The notes: a model not told the origin generated them from the letters alone. A stretch of 64,000 bases of DNA from Pseudomonas sp. KU43P (GCF_033095865.1 NZ_AP019365.1:1957501-2021500); one strand, 5' to 3'. Shown: positions 45,896 to 56,370, counted from the stretch's first letter. A program made the numbers and translations.

Positions 45896-45959
45896 TTGGC
45901 GCGCAAGCCCGCTCCTGCAGGCTCGAGGTTGTGCCTGTAGGCGCGGGCTTGCGCGCGAT
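45896..45959. repeat. Inverted REP-like pair of a second class
   Basis: GCGCGCAAGCCCGCTCCTGC at the left and its imperfect complement at the right (45934-45959) form an inverted pair with a 12-base loop. They lie between the convergent NEL-like gene and phnX and are probably part of both transcript ends. Confidence 0.75.
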
Positions 45960-45977
45960 GGGTGCAGCACCGAAGGA

Positions 45978-46805
45978 TCAGGATGCCTGCGGCATTTCCC
46001 CTTTGGCCAAGCGCCGGTTGATGTCTGCAATCACCTCGGGCAGCTCATTGATGGTATCGATCAGGTAGTGCGGGCGAGAATGCTCGAACATCGCGTGGAT
46101 ACGTTTTCGCTCGCTTTCCAACTTTTCCGCACTCAGTGCCTGATAGCCTTCCCAGGTCAGGCCCAACGCGTTGCCCGAGCACACCAGGGCCACGGTCCAC
46201 ATGCCGGCGCGGCGGCCTTCCAGGATGCCCGGCACCGTGTCGTCAACCTTCACGCAGGCCGCCACATCATCGATGCCCAGGGCAATCACGTTGGCCAGGG
46301 CCTGGGCTGGCCATGGGCGGCCATTCGGGGTTTCGTCGGTGGCCACCACATGGTCGGCGACATAACCGTTGTTGGCCGCCAATTCCACCACCTTGTCCAT
46401 CACCACTTTCGGGTAGCCCGAGCACGAGCCGATCTTCAGGCCGTCCTGGCGCAGGCCGGTGAGGGTGTCCAGGGCGCCAGGGATCAGCGCCGAGTGCACG
46501 GCGATCTTTTCGATCTGCAGTGGCATGAAGCGGTTGTAGATGGCGGTGACATCATCATCGGTCGGCGTGCGGCCGAACACCTTGCGATAGCGTTCGGCGA
46601 TTTCTGGCACATCGCACAGGGTGCGGATGTGGTCCCACTTGCCCATGCCCATCGGGCCACGGGCTTCTTCGATCGAGACCTGTACATCGAACTCGGCGAA
46701 GGCTTCGACGAAGATCTGGGTCGGGGCGAATGAGCCGAAGTCGACCACGGTGCCGGCCCAGTCGAGGATGGCGGCTTGCAGCTGGGTAGGGTTGCTGTAG
46801 TTCAT
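45978..46805 (-). CDS. phnX: Phosphonoacetaldehyde hydrolase
   Basis: PhnX splits phosphonoacetaldehyde into acetaldehyde and phosphate, the second step of 2-aminoethylphosphonate use. The 275-residue HAD protein has the nucleophile motif [11 protein letters not shown], the cap-domain Schiff-base segment [14 protein letters not shown] (Lys), [16 protein letters not shown] and [14 protein letters not shown]. The ATG at 46805 ([10 protein letters not shown]) is used. It lies 34 bases after phnW in the same operon. Confidence 0.96.
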   Translation of the reverse strand: MNYSNPTQLQAAILDWAGTVVDFGSFAPTQIFVEAFAEFDVQVSIEEARGPMGMGKWDHIRTLCDVPEIAERYRKVFGRTPTDDDVTAIYNRFMPLQIEKIAVHSALIPGALDTLTGLRQDGLKIGSCSGYPKVVMDKVVELAANNGYVADHVVATDETPNGRPWPAQALANVIALGIDDVAACVKVDDTVPGILEGRRAGMWTVALVCSGNALGLTWEGYQALSAEKLESERKRIHAMFEHSRPHYLIDTINELPEVIADINRRLAKGEMPQAS

Positions 46806-46839
46806 GTGCGCGTTTTCCTGAAATTGAAAGGGCAGCGAG

Positions 46840-47946
46840 TCAGATGTCCAGTACTTCCATTTCCCGCAGCACGTCGGCCACGGCAGTGACGGCGGCCTGC
46901 ATGCCGTCCGCCCCGACCACGCCAATGCAGCCGACGCGGAAGGTCTCGACCTGGGTCAGCTTGCCCGGATAGAGGATGAAGCCCTTGGCCTTGACGCGTT
47001 CGTAGAAGTCCTTGAACTGGTAGCGGGCATCGTTCGGCGCATGAAAGGTAACGATGATCGGCGCCTGGATCTCGGCTGGCAGGAAGCTGCGCAGGCCGAT
47101 GGCGGCCATGCCCTCGAGCAAGGTCTTGCAGTTGTTGGCATAGCGCTGGTGGCGGGCGGGCAGGCCGCCTTCCTCGTTGTACTGCTGCAAGGCCTCGTGC
47201 AGGGCCGCGACCACGTGGGTCGGTGGGGTGAAGCGCCACTGTCCGGTCTTGGCCATGTAGGCGTGCTGGTCGTGCAAGTCCATGGCCAGCGAATGGGCAT
47301 TACCTTCGGCAGCGGCCAGCGCGGTCTTTTCGGCGAATACGAAGCCCATGCCCGGTACGCCTTCCAGGCATTTGCCCGAGGCGGCGATCAGTGCTTCGAA
47401 GGGGATCTGGCGGGCGTCGATCGGCAGCGCACCAAAGGAGCTCATGGCGTCGATGATCAGGCGCTTGCCGTGGCGTTTGATCACCTGGGCGATCTCTGGC
47501 AGCGGGTTGAGGATGCCGGTGCTGGTTTCGCAGTGGATCAGCGCCACGTGAGTCACGGCCGGGTCCGCGGCGAGCAGGCGGTCGACGTCGGCGGCAGTGG
47601 TCGGTTGGTCTTCGGCGGTTTCGAAGGTGCTGAAGGTACGGCCGAGCACTTTGCAGATCTTCGCCAGGCGTTGGCCGTAGGCGCCGTTGATCAGTACCAG
47701 GACCTTGCCGTCAGGGGGTACCAGGGTGCCGATGGCGGCTTCCACGGCGAAGGTGCCGCTGCCCTGCAGGGGCACGCAGTGGTGGCTGGCGCTGCCGTCG
47801 ATGATCGCCAGCAGCTGCTCGCAGACGCTGGCGGTCAGTTGGTTGAAATCGCGGTCCCAGGAGCCCCAGTCCACCAACATGGCTTGACGGGTGCGCAGTG
47901 ACGTGGTCAATGGGCCGGGGGTCAGCAGAATCGGGGCGTTGCTCAT
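46840..47946 (-). CDS. phnW: 2-aminoethylphosphonate:pyruvate transaminase
   Basis: PhnW transfers the amino group of 2-aminoethylphosphonate to pyruvate, giving phosphonoacetaldehyde and alanine. The 368-residue class V aminotransferase-fold protein has [45 protein letters not shown] and the PLP-Lys region [16 protein letters not shown]. The start used is [11 protein letters not shown] at 47946. It is first in the phnWX operon and divergent from a LysR-type regulator. Confidence 0.96.
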   Translation of the reverse strand: MSNAPILLTPGPLTTSLRTRQAMLVDWGSWDRDFNQLTASVCEQLLAIIDGSASHHCVPLQGSGTFAVEAAIGTLVPPDGKVLVLINGAYGQRLAKICKVLGRTFSTFETAEDQPTTAADVDRLLAADPAVTHVALIHCETSTGILNPLPEIAQVIKRHGKRLIIDAMSSFGALPIDARQIPFEALIAASGKCLEGVPGMGFVFAEKTALAAAEGNAHSLAMDLHDQHAYMAKTGQWRFTPPTHVVAALHEALQQYNEEGGLPARHQRYANNCKTLLEGMAAIGLRSFLPAEIQAPIIVTFHAPNDARYQFKDFYERVKAKGFILYPGKLTQVETFRVGCIGVVGADGMQAAVTAVADVLREMEVLDI

Positions 47947-48079
47947 TCCGTGGTTCCTCACAAGCTGCGGTGGTCGCCGGTTGGGTGGGCGCTGAAACTA
48001 CGGGGCCTAGGTTGCAATTCGCCAAGCTATCAATCAAATTGTTTGTTGTTATGTCAGCTATAAGTCAGGCCGATACGAA
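47947..48079. promoter_or_regulatory. Divergent regulatory region between phnW and the LysR-type gene
   Basis: This 133-base AT-richer gap holds the promoters of both directions. The near-palindrome CAAATTGTTTG (48035-48045) and the repeated agctat on either side of it are candidate LysR-type contact sites. The assignment is by position and pattern only. Confidence 0.35.
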
Positions 48080-48943
48080 ATGAACCTGTTCCAGCTTCGT
48101 GCTTTCGATGCCGTTGCCCGCGAAGGCAGCTTCACACGTGCCGCCGAGCGTCTGTTCATCAGCCAGCCGGCGGTCACCGGGCACGTCAAGGCACTCGAGG
48201 AGCACTATCAGATCACGCTGCTCAGGCGTACCGCTCGGCGCGTCGAACTCACCGAAGAAGGCACGCGCCTGGCGGCCATCACCCGTGCCATGTTCGGCCT
48301 GGCCGAGGAGGCGCAGGCCATGCTCGAAGCCAATCGTCAGCTCCTTACCGGGCGTCTGGAGGTGGCTGCCGATGGGCCGCACCGGGTCATGCCCATGCTG
48401 GCGCTGCTGCGCGAGCGCTATCCAGGCATTACCGTCAACCTGCGCCTGGGCAATGCGCAGGAGACCCTGGCCGCGCTGCTGTCGGAGCATGCTGACGTCG
48501 CCGTGCTGACCGAGATCGAGCCGCGCAAGGGGCTGCATCTGCAGAGCCTCTGCGAGTCGCACTTGTGCGCATTGCTGCCCGTAGGCCACGACTGGGCCAG
48601 CGGCGAGGGTGACCTGCCGCTGGCCGCACTGCACCAGCAGATCATGGTCCTGCGCGAGCCGAGCTCGACAACCCGGCGTACGTTCGACAAAGCCTGTGCC
48701 CAGGCCAAGGTACAACCGCGTGTACTGCTGGAACTGGACAGCCGCGAGGCGGTGACCGAAGCCGTGGCCTCGGAACTGGGCATTGGTGTTGTCTCGTCGA
48801 CCGAGGTGGCGCATGACCCGCGTGTGGTGGCTCGACCGTTGGCGGGAGAGGGGCTGCGTAACCAGCACATGCTCGGTTGCCTGGAGCGGCGCCGCGAATT
48901 GCGCTTGATCCAGGCCTTCCTTGGCTTGGCGGCAAGCCTGTGA
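48080..48943 (+). CDS. LysR-type regulator, probably of phnWX
   Basis: This 287-residue regulator has an N-terminal winged helix-turn-helix (MNLFQLRAFDAVAREGSFTRAAERLFISQPAVTGHVKALE) and a periplasmic-binding-protein-like effector domain (from about residue 90, LEVAADGPHRVMPMLALLRE). It lies divergent from phnW, the normal arrangement for activators responding to 2-aminoethylphosphonate, so it probably controls phnWX. Length is typical. Confidence 0.9.
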   Translation: MNLFQLRAFDAVAREGSFTRAAERLFISQPAVTGHVKALEEHYQITLLRRTARRVELTEEGTRLAAITRAMFGLAEEAQAMLEANRQLLTGRLEVAADGPHRVMPMLALLRERYPGITVNLRLGNAQETLAALLSEHADVAVLTEIEPRKGLHLQSLCESHLCALLPVGHDWASGEGDLPLAALHQQIMVLREPSSTTRRTFDKACAQAKVQPRVLLELDSREAVTEAVASELGIGVVSSTEVAHDPRVVARPLAGEGLRNQHMLGCLERRRELRLIQAFLGLAASL

Positions 48944-49001
48944 GGCCGCGCCTGGTTGCCGTAAGATGGCCGCCAACGAGCAAGCTGGCGCCGGATGGCC
49001 G

Positions 49002-50030
49002 ATGAGCGAGAAAGATACGATTTCCATGCAACTGGTGCGTGAGGCGCTGTTGCAGAGCTGCCCCGACAGTGATGCCGCTGGCGCCCTGCTGCGACGCGCC
49101 GGGATCGATGCCAGCCTGTTCGAACAGGCCGATGCACGGGTGCCTGCAAGCGCCTATGCGCGCCTGTGGCGGCTGTTGTCGCAGCGCTGCAATGACGAGT
49201 TCTTTGCCATGGATCCCCGTGGCCTGCGAACCGGCAGCCTGGCTCTGCTGGCGCGCGCCGCCATGGCCCAGCCCAGCCTGGGTGAAGCGTTGGACGTGGC
49301 CTTGGGTTTCCTTGGCCTGATGCTCGAAGACCTGCAACCGGTACTGGTGCGCCAAGGCAGCCTGGCCGAGATCGTCATTGGCGAGCCGCGGGAGCGACCG
49401 CGGCGCGCCTTCACCTATTTCACCTTCTGGATGATCGTGCATGGTGTGGCCTGCTGGTTGGCCGGACGGCGCATTCCCATTCTGGCCATCGACCTGCGCT
49501 GCGCCGAGCCAGCGTTCTGCGATGACTATCGGGTGATGTTCTCCGAAAATCTCCAGTTCGACCGGCCACGCACACGCATGATCATCGCCGCCGATTGCCT
49601 GGCGCTGACGCCCAGGCGCACGGCGGAAGACCTGCAGCGCTTCCTGGCGGAGGCGCCCGGCAACATTCTTGTCAAGTACCGCGACCCGGACAGCCTGGCC
49701 CGGCGCATTCGCCATGACCTGCGCCAGCATGACCCGGCGGGTTGGCCTGATGCCGAGCGCCAGGCGCTTGAGCTGTGCATGTCAGCTTCCACGCTGCGCC
49801 GCCGGCTGGCGGAAGAGGGGCAGACCTATCAGGGCCTGAAAGACAGCGTGCGGCGGGAACTGGCGATCAGTTGGCTGGCCGACGCCGAACTTGGCCTGGC
49901 GCAGGTTGCCGAGCGCCTGGGGTTCGCCGACAGCAGTTCGTTCTACAAGGCGTTTCGCAAGTGGTTCGGTTGCAACCCGGGACATTACCGCACGTTGGTG
50001 TTGCAAGGGGATGGCGCGAGCGTCTCGTAG
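49002..50030 (+). CDS. AraC-family regulator with AraC-type N-terminal binding domain
   Basis: This 342-residue regulator has an N-terminal Arabinose_bd-type domain (about 20-200, LLQSCPDSDAAGALLRRAGI) and a C-terminal AraC DNA-binding domain with two helix-turn-helix motifs (MSASTLRRRLAEEGQTYQGL and VAERLGFADSSSFYKAFRKW). The start at MSEKDTIS (49002) is used. In P. putida and P. aeruginosa a similar AraC gene sits next to the acyl-CoA operon found here at 54712-60267, so it probably controls that operon, although a 4.5-kb NEL-like gene now lies between them. Confidence 0.88.
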   Translation: MSEKDTISMQLVREALLQSCPDSDAAGALLRRAGIDASLFEQADARVPASAYARLWRLLSQRCNDEFFAMDPRGLRTGSLALLARAAMAQPSLGEALDVALGFLGLMLEDLQPVLVRQGSLAEIVIGEPRERPRRAFTYFTFWMIVHGVACWLAGRRIPILAIDLRCAEPAFCDDYRVMFSENLQFDRPRTRMIIAADCLALTPRRTAEDLQRFLAEAPGNILVKYRDPDSLARRIRHDLRQHDPAGWPDAERQALELCMSASTLRRRLAEEGQTYQGLKDSVRRELAISWLADAELGLAQVAERLGFADSSSFYKAFRKWFGCNPGHYRTLVLQGDGASVS

Positions 50031-50113
50031 TTTGCTGCTGCGGCAGTTCCCTCTGCGGTGTCGAACCGCCACTGCAGCACTGTATGCGTTTTCCGACCTT
50101 CAGAGGTGTAGTG

Positions 50114-53100
50114 ATGGCGCAAACCAAACAGCCTGTCAGGGCGCTCGACAAGTATGCCGACGCGTTCGTGGCAACCCGGCTTCCCCAGTGGCTCAAGCAA
50201 GCATCGCCCGGACAGATCAACAAACTGCGTGACTGTTACACGGCGCATCGCAACAGCCATGAGCCACTGGACAAGGCACTGCGCAGCCTGCCAACGCCCC
50301 AGGCCTACGCGCTGAAGGTATTCACACCTTTGCTGTCGAATTCAGCGGCCACACTGGGACTCGACAAAATGGAATGGCTCGATGTGCGTCGTCGCCTGAA
50401 CGTGCCCGTTGGCATTGGCGTACCCACCGATGAGCTCAGGTACGTGCGAACACCGGCATTGTTGACCCTCATGCAGAATTTCCCCGAGGGCGATCCTTTC
50501 TATGAGGGCAGTGGGCTGGTGGTCGCGGGCGAGTCATTGGTACTGATCGATGGGAATGGCTTGGCCAAGCAGTGCCGAAAGGCGGATGCAGGCCAGGGTT
50601 ATCAGAAATTGCTGGCATCCACCGTCACCGATTCAGTGCTTGGGAAATTGGCCGCGCACAAGCGCACAGGTTTCGCGTTGGCGCTGGAATTGACGGCGCT
50701 CAAAGGGCAGCTGGACGGTGCAAGCCATGCAGCATTGCGGGCTGTGGGCACGACCTCGCTCGGGGACAAGCTGCTGCGTGGTTATGCCGGGCAGCTGAAA
50801 GTCCTGAATTGCTTGATCGCCGATGCCTTGCTGATCCGGCTGCACGAAGCAGACGGGAAGAACAAGGGCATGGTGCTGTATTTGCCCAGCGATGTGCAGC
50901 AGCCGCTACGCTATTTCGCTGATCTCGCGGCGCTGAGCGATGCCTTGGTCAAGGACCTGGGCGAGACGGCATTCAAGCAAAACCTGTGCAATCAGGTGAA
51001 GCTGAGGGAACGGGCCAACTTCATCGAAACCCTGAACCAGCGACTGATGGATTCCCAACCCGATCTCCAACTTGAACACGCCACGCTGACAGGCGATGTT
51101 TTTGCCGCCCTCGCCAAGGCACATTTCGAACACCTGGAAGACGATGCCAGGATGCTGCTGGTGTCCACGGCCGATGCCGACAAGACTGCTGCGAGCGAGC
51201 GCCTGAAGCGGTGGGAGGGGATTGCCATGGGTGCAGCGGGCATCGCCGGCTTGTTCGTCCCGGGGCTGGGTGAGTTGCTACTGGCGCAGCTGCTGGTTCA
51301 GGTCACCGAGCAGTTCTACGACGGCGTGACGGATTGGGCGCAAGGCCATCAGCATGAGGCTGCGGAGCATTTGCTCGGAGTGGCGGAAATTGTTGCAGTC
51401 ACAGCCGTGACTGCGGTCGGAGCCGGCGTGGTCGCTCGCGGCTTCGCGCGTAGCGCCGTTATCGATGAGCTTGAACCGGTCACCGTGAAACAAGATGACG
51501 ACCGCCTGTGGAAACACGACCTGAGTGCTTACGAAGTCAGCCCCGGTCTGGCGACATTGCAAGATGATGGCTTTTACCATGAGGGTGACCTGCGCTTTTT
51601 GCGCATCGATTCGCGCTATTACGAAGTGTATCGACCTGACGAGGCTGGCCCCTGGCGGCTGCTTCATCCAGAGCGTGACGATGCCTTCGAGCCCGAGTTG
51701 GTCGGCAATGGCGAACGCTGCTGGCGACTGCGCTTGGAACGCCCATTGGAGTGGGACGACAGCACCTTGATGCTCGAACGGTTGTGGCCAAGCCACCCAC
51801 CTCGGGAGGCCACAGAGGCCGCACGGATTCTGCAAGTGGCCGGTGTCGATAAAGACGAGCTGCGTGGCTTGCTGGTGGAGAACCGCCAACTGCCGGTGAA
51901 CTTGCGTGATACGGTGCGGCGCTTCGACGCCGATGCCCGGATCAACCGGTTGTTCAGCGCGCTTGGCCAAGCGCCAGAGACAATTCCCGAAAAGGACATG
52001 CTCACCTGGTGCAAGGCACAGGCAGAACTGCAAGGGCTGTCTGACACGCAGATCGGCAGCACGCTGCTGCAGGACCAGGGCCGATGGGGGCATGCTCTGT
52101 TCGAGCATCTGACCGCCCCCGGTGAAGTGGATGATGCGGTGCTGGCACTGCTCAAACGCGATTTCCCAGGATTGCCGGATGCCTATGCACGTGAAGCGCT
52201 GAGCAGGCTGAAAGTCGACGAGCGCCTGGCCATGGCGGCGAGCCAGCGGTTGAACCTGTCGCTGGCCCAGAAGGCCCGCGCGCTGCTGCAACTGGCACGG
52301 GTCAATCGCGCAATCGATGGCGTGTACCTGCAGAACGCCTATACCGACGGTAGTGGTGAACTGGTGATTGCGTTGCTGAGAAAACTGCCTGACTGGCCTG
52401 GCGATCTCAATCTCGAACTGCGCAAGGGTAACGAAAGCGGGCCTTTGCTGGCGCAATCGAACCCACAGGGTAACGCCGAGTCGCGCACGGTGATGGTCTA
52501 TCGGCAAGGCGGCTTTCGCCTGTATGACCACCGAGGGGTGGAGCGCGCCGAGGAAATCGCTGAGCCCGCCAGCCTGTTCGATGCCCTGGTGGCCTTGCTC
52601 AAACCTGAACAGCGTACGCGCCTGGGGCTTTCTCAGGACAGCGCGGCGCAACAACTGCGTGAGCGGTTGGCCAAACAACTGCCAGGCCAGCGAAGCCAGG
52701 TGTTCAATCTGCTCGGCTGGCGCAATCAGTCGCCATGGTTCAACCCCGGCGCACGCCTGGCCGATGGCCGAGTCGGTTACACCTTGGGCGGCCGCACACC
52801 GGGCAGTGAAGTCTCCGTTAGAACCCTGCGCGAGCGTATTCGCGCGTTGTACCCAGGGTTCACCGAAGTGCAGGTCGAGAGCTTTTTCCAGCGTTTGTTG
52901 CGCGAGCCTGGTTCGCCCTTGGACCAGCTTCTGGAGCACGAGGACAATTTCAGGCAACTGGACCGCGCGCTCACGCGCTGGGAGCGCGCCACCACGAACG
53001 AAAACTTGCGCAATCAGCAACGACAATTCGCTGAACAGCTTCGTCGGGCCTGGCGCCTGGATGGCGGAGTTGAAATCGATCTCGCAGACAACACCGACAC

Positions 53101-54580
53101 GGTGCGCCTGAGTCTCAGTGGCTGGCAGATCGAGCGATTACCGACTCTGCCCGCTGAGGTCGACATGAGCCATATCGGCGAATTGGTGTTGGCCGGCATG
53201 GGGCTGCAGGACGTGCCGGCGAACTTCCTGCGTTGCTTTCGCCACGTGCATACCTTGGTCCTCACCAACAATCACCTGACCAGTATTCCTCCAGGCCTTT
53301 CCCACCTGCAGTCGTTGCGCACGCTGCGGTTGATGTCCAACCGTATTCGCATGAGCAGCCAGGACCAGGACATGCTGCGTTCGATGCCCTACCTGCACAT
53401 GGTGGACTTGAGCCATAACCCGTTGCGTAGCCTCAGCCTGAGGTTCAATGAACTGCCACAATTGCGTAGGCTGCGTCTTGACAATTGCCATTTGCAGGTC
53501 ATGCCTGAAGGCCTTGAGCGCTGTGAGTTTCTGGAGTTCGCGGACCTGAGTGACAACCAGATCCGGACCCTACCGCCCGAACTGGTGCGGATGCCCTGGA
53601 GATTCCGGGCGCGGCTGAATCTGAGTCGCAACCCGCTGTCCGCTGCAGAGCGTCAGCGGTTTTACGGGCTGAGTCACCAACGTCACGGTACAGAGTTGAA
53701 CGTGCCTGTTGACGCTGATGCGCACCTGAACCGATGGCTGGGCGACCAGCCTGAAGCACATCACCCCGCGCGAAGGGCGCTGTGGCAACGGCTGCGGGGG
53801 ATGGGTGGCAGCAGCGAGCTGTTCGAACTGCTGCAGGCGCTGACTGAAGGCAGCGATTTCACCCATGCAAGAGCATACGTGAGCGACCAGGTGTGGCGAT
53901 TGCTGTCGGCGCTTGACCAGGATCAAACACTGCGCATGGAAATCTTCGAGAGTGCCCGCGAACCCATAGGTTGTGTGGACAGTTCGGCAGAGCGCTTCAG
54001 CCGTCTGCAGATCCAGGCGCTGGCCCATGAGGCGAGCCTGCGCAGTGCGCAAGCCGACGCGGGGCCGGAATTACTGACGCTCGGTCGCCAGTTGTTTCGT
54101 CTGGAAGCGCTCGATCGCTTCGCTTTCCAGGCAGTGGAACAGCGGCGGCGGGTGCAAGGTGTTGTTGATGACCTGGAGATTGTGCTCGGCTACCGCATTC
54201 ACCTGGCCAAAGCGCTCAACCTGCCTTGCCAGCCCCAGAACATGCGCTTTCAGGGCCTGGCTGACATCACCGAAGAGCGTGGGCGGGAGGCGCTGGCTGC
54301 CGTGCAGGCAGAGGAAACGCCTGAAGCACTGGCGCAAAGTATCGCCCGCCAAGGGTTCTGGACCGCCTATCTGCGCCAGCAGCACCCTGAAGCCTTCGCC
54401 GCAACCGCCAGGGCTTTCGACGCGCGCGGTGAAGCGCTCGATGAGCAGGCCAGCACGTTGACCAGCGAGGACTACACCCAGCGTTGGGATGAGCTCAAAT
54501 ACGAGCGCGAAGCGGCAGAGCAGGCGCTTGAACTGATGTTGACCCGCGACGCGTTGGAGCGGACCACCGGGGAGCGCTAA
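50114..54580 (+). CDS. Large LRR / NEL-type E3-ligase-like protein with intact catalytic Cys
   Basis: This 1488-residue paralogue of the protein at 41403 has the same order: DUF6543/dermonecrotic-toxin-like N-terminal half with YYEVYRPDEAGPWRLL and two hydrophobic segments (GIAGLFVPGLGELLLAQLLV, GVAEIVAVTAVTAVGAGVV), leucine-rich repeats at about residues 995-1185 (LTNNHLTSIPPGLSHLQSLR, LRLDNCHLQVMPEGLERC) and a C-terminal NEL domain. Cys1287 lies in P-I-G-C-V-D followed by ERFSRLQ, matching the Cys-x-Asp active site of NEL ligases such as IpaH. Such enzymes move ubiquitin onto host proteins; here the target is unknown. The ATG at 50114 has GAGG upstream. Confidence 0.88.
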   Translation: MAQTKQPVRALDKYADAFVATRLPQWLKQASPGQINKLRDCYTAHRNSHEPLDKALRSLPTPQAYALKVFTPLLSNSAATLGLDKMEWLDVRRRLNVPVGIGVPTDELRYVRTPALLTLMQNFPEGDPFYEGSGLVVAGESLVLIDGNGLAKQCRKADAGQGYQKLLASTVTDSVLGKLAAHKRTGFALALELTALKGQLDGASHAALRAVGTTSLGDKLLRGYAGQLKVLNCLIADALLIRLHEADGKNKGMVLYLPSDVQQPLRYFADLAALSDALVKDLGETAFKQNLCNQVKLRERANFIETLNQRLMDSQPDLQLEHATLTGDVFAALAKAHFEHLEDDARMLLVSTADADKTAASERLKRWEGIAMGAAGIAGLFVPGLGELLLAQLLVQVTEQFYDGVTDWAQGHQHEAAEHLLGVAEIVAVTAVTAVGAGVVARGFARSAVIDELEPVTVKQDDDRLWKHDLSAYEVSPGLATLQDDGFYHEGDLRFLRIDSRYYEVYRPDEAGPWRLLHPERDDAFEPELVGNGERCWRLRLERPLEWDDSTLMLERLWPSHPPREATEAARILQVAGVDKDELRGLLVENRQLPVNLRDTVRRFDADARINRLFSALGQAPETIPEKDMLTWCKAQAELQGLSDTQIGSTLLQDQGRWGHALFEHLTAPGEVDDAVLALLKRDFPGLPDAYAREALSRLKVDERLAMAASQRLNLSLAQKARALLQLARVNRAIDGVYLQNAYTDGSGELVIALLRKLPDWPGDLNLELRKGNESGPLLAQSNPQGNAESRTVMVYRQGGFRLYDHRGVERAEEIAEPASLFDALVALLKPEQRTRLGLSQDSAAQQLRERLAKQLPGQRSQVFNLLGWRNQSPWFNPGARLADGRVGYTLGGRTPGSEVSVRTLRERIRALYPGFTEVQVESFFQRLLREPGSPLDQLLEHEDNFRQLDRALTRWERATTNENLRNQQRQFAEQLRRAWRLDGGVEIDLADNTDTVRLSLSGWQIERLPTLPAEVDMSHIGELVLAGMGLQDVPANFLRCFRHVHTLVLTNNHLTSIPPGLSHLQSLRTLRLMSNRIRMSSQDQDMLRSMPYLHMVDLSHNPLRSLSLRFNELPQLRRLRLDNCHLQVMPEGLERCEFLEFADLSDNQIRTLPPELVRMPWRFRARLNLSRNPLSAAERQRFYGLSHQRHGTELNVPVDADAHLNRWLGDQPEAHHPARRALWQRLRGMGGSSELFELLQALTEGSDFTHARAYVSDQVWRLLSALDQDQTLRMEIFESAREPIGCVDSSAERFSRLQIQALAHEASLRSAQADAGPELLTLGRQLFRLEALDRFAFQAVEQRRRVQGVVDDLEIVLGYRIHLAKALNLPCQPQNMRFQGLADITEERGREALAAVQAEETPEALAQSIARQGFWTAYLRQQHPEAFAATARAFDARGEALDEQASTLTSEDYTQRWDELKYEREAAEQALELMLTRDALERTTGER

Positions 54581-54711
54581 GGCCAAGGAGCGCCAACGGC
54601 CAAACCGCTCATCCAGATTGACAGCTTTGGCCATTGTCCCAGTGCGGCCTTGGCGTGACCATCGTTAGACCTATGGTGCGATTCCAACAATAAAAAACCA
54701 GGAGTCTGACG

Positions 54712-56358
54712 ATGCGCGATTACGCCGAGGCCGTCCGTTCGTTCGCCTATGCCGATGCCGTGAGCACGGCACTGCAGGGCAACCTCAAGGGCCTCAATGC
54801 CTGTATCGAATGCTGCGATCGGCATGTGGGCGAGGGCAAGACCGCGTTGGTCTGGGAAGACCGCGACGGTAACGGCAAGCGCTACACCTTCGAGCAGTTG
54901 CAAGGATTGGCAAGCCGTTTTGCCAATGTCCTCAAGGAACAGGGCGTAAAGCCGGGCGACCGGGTTGCCGGCCTGTTGCCACGAACCCCCGAGCTGCTGG
55001 TGACCATTCTTGCCACCTGGCGTCTCGGCGCGGTGTACCAACCGCTGTTCACCGCCTTTGGCCCCAAGGCCATCGAACACCGCCTTGAGCAATCCGGGGC
55101 CAAGGTCGTGGTCACCGATCGGGGCAACCGTCCCAAACTCGATGAGCTGACAGTCTGCCCAGTCCGCATCACCGTCAATGCAGCTCGAGGCGAGCTGGAT
55201 TTCCAGTGCCTGCTCGACGCCGCAGCGCCCGCATGCGACCCGGTTCTGCGCTGTGGCGACGACCCGTTCCTGCTGATGTTCACCTCGGGCACCACGGGCC
55301 CGGCCAAGCCGCTGGAAGTGCCGCTGCGGGCAATCGTGGCATTCCAGGGCTACCTGCGCGATGCCATCGACCTGCGCCCGGAAGACCACTTCTGGAACCT
55401 GGCCGACCCTGGTTGGGCCTATGGCCTTTACTACGCCGTTACCGGCCCGCTGTCGCTGGGCCATGCCACCACCTTCTACGATGGCCCTTTCAGCGTCGAA
55501 AGCTGCGCGCGGGTCATCGCCAAGCTGGGTATCACCAACCTGGCGGGTTCGCCTACGGCTTACCGCCTGCTGATTGCTGCCGGGCGTGAGTTTTCGGCGC
55601 CAATCCAGGGGTATCTGCGGGTGGTCAGCAGCGCGGGCGAGCCGCTCAATCCTGAAGTGATTCGCTGGTTCGCCGACGAACTGGGCGTGACCATCCACGA
55701 CCACTACGGCCAGACCGAGCTGGGCATGGTGCTGTGCAACCATCATGGCCTGCAGCACCCGGTTCACCTTGGCTCGGCCGGCTTTGCCATCCCCGGTCAC
55801 CGCATCGTCGTGCTCGACGAGCAGGGCAACGAACTGCCTGCCGGCCAGCCTGGCATCCTTGCCGTGGACCGGGAGCAATCGCCGCTGTGCTGGTTCGCCG
55901 GATACCATGGTCTGCCCACCAAAAGTTTCGTCGGCAAGTACTACCTCAGTGGCGATACCGTCGAGCTCAACCACGATGGCAGCATCAGCTTCGTCGGTCG
56001 TAGCGACGATGTGATCACCACCTCCGGATACCGGGTCGGTCCGTTCGATGTGGAAAGCGCACTGATCGAGCACCCCGCAGTGATCGAGGCGGCGGTGATC
56101 GGCAAGCCGGATCCCGAGCGTACCGAGCTGATCAAGGCCTTCGTCGTGCTCGCGGCCGGTGTGAGCGCTACCCCGGAACTCGAAGAGACGCTGCGCCAGC
56201 ATGTACGCCAGCGCCTCTACGCCCATGCCTACCCACGGGAAATCGAATTCGTCAGCGAGCTGCCCAAGACCCCCAGTGGCAAGCTGCAACGTTTCATCCT
56301 GCGCAATCAGGAAATTGCCCTACAACAAGCGGCGCATGCCAACCGCGCCAGCGCCTGA
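54712..56358 (+). CDS. Acyl-CoA synthetase (AMP-forming), FadDx-like
   Basis: This 548-residue adenylate-forming ligase has the P-loop LMFTSGTTGPAKP, the adenine-site ITNLAGSPTAYR segment, HDHYGQTELGMVLCNHHG, the hinge SDDVITTSGYRVGP and the C-terminal catalytic Lys in LPKTPSGKLQRF. It activates a short- or branched-chain acid to its CoA ester as first gene of a five-gene beta-oxidation operon corresponding to P. putida fadDx-type clusters. A perfect AGGAG precedes the ATG. Confidence 0.92.
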   Translation: MRDYAEAVRSFAYADAVSTALQGNLKGLNACIECCDRHVGEGKTALVWEDRDGNGKRYTFEQLQGLASRFANVLKEQGVKPGDRVAGLLPRTPELLVTILATWRLGAVYQPLFTAFGPKAIEHRLEQSGAKVVVTDRGNRPKLDELTVCPVRITVNAARGELDFQCLLDAAAPACDPVLRCGDDPFLLMFTSGTTGPAKPLEVPLRAIVAFQGYLRDAIDLRPEDHFWNLADPGWAYGLYYAVTGPLSLGHATTFYDGPFSVESCARVIAKLGITNLAGSPTAYRLLIAAGREFSAPIQGYLRVVSSAGEPLNPEVIRWFADELGVTIHDHYGQTELGMVLCNHHGLQHPVHLGSAGFAIPGHRIVVLDEQGNELPAGQPGILAVDREQSPLCWFAGYHGLPTKSFVGKYYLSGDTVELNHDGSISFVGRSDDVITTSGYRVGPFDVESALIEHPAVIEAAVIGKPDPERTELIKAFVVLAAGVSATPELEETLRQHVRQRLYAHAYPREIEFVSELPKTPSGKLQRFILRNQEIALQQAAHANRASA

Positions 56359-56370
56359 AGGAAATGCATC

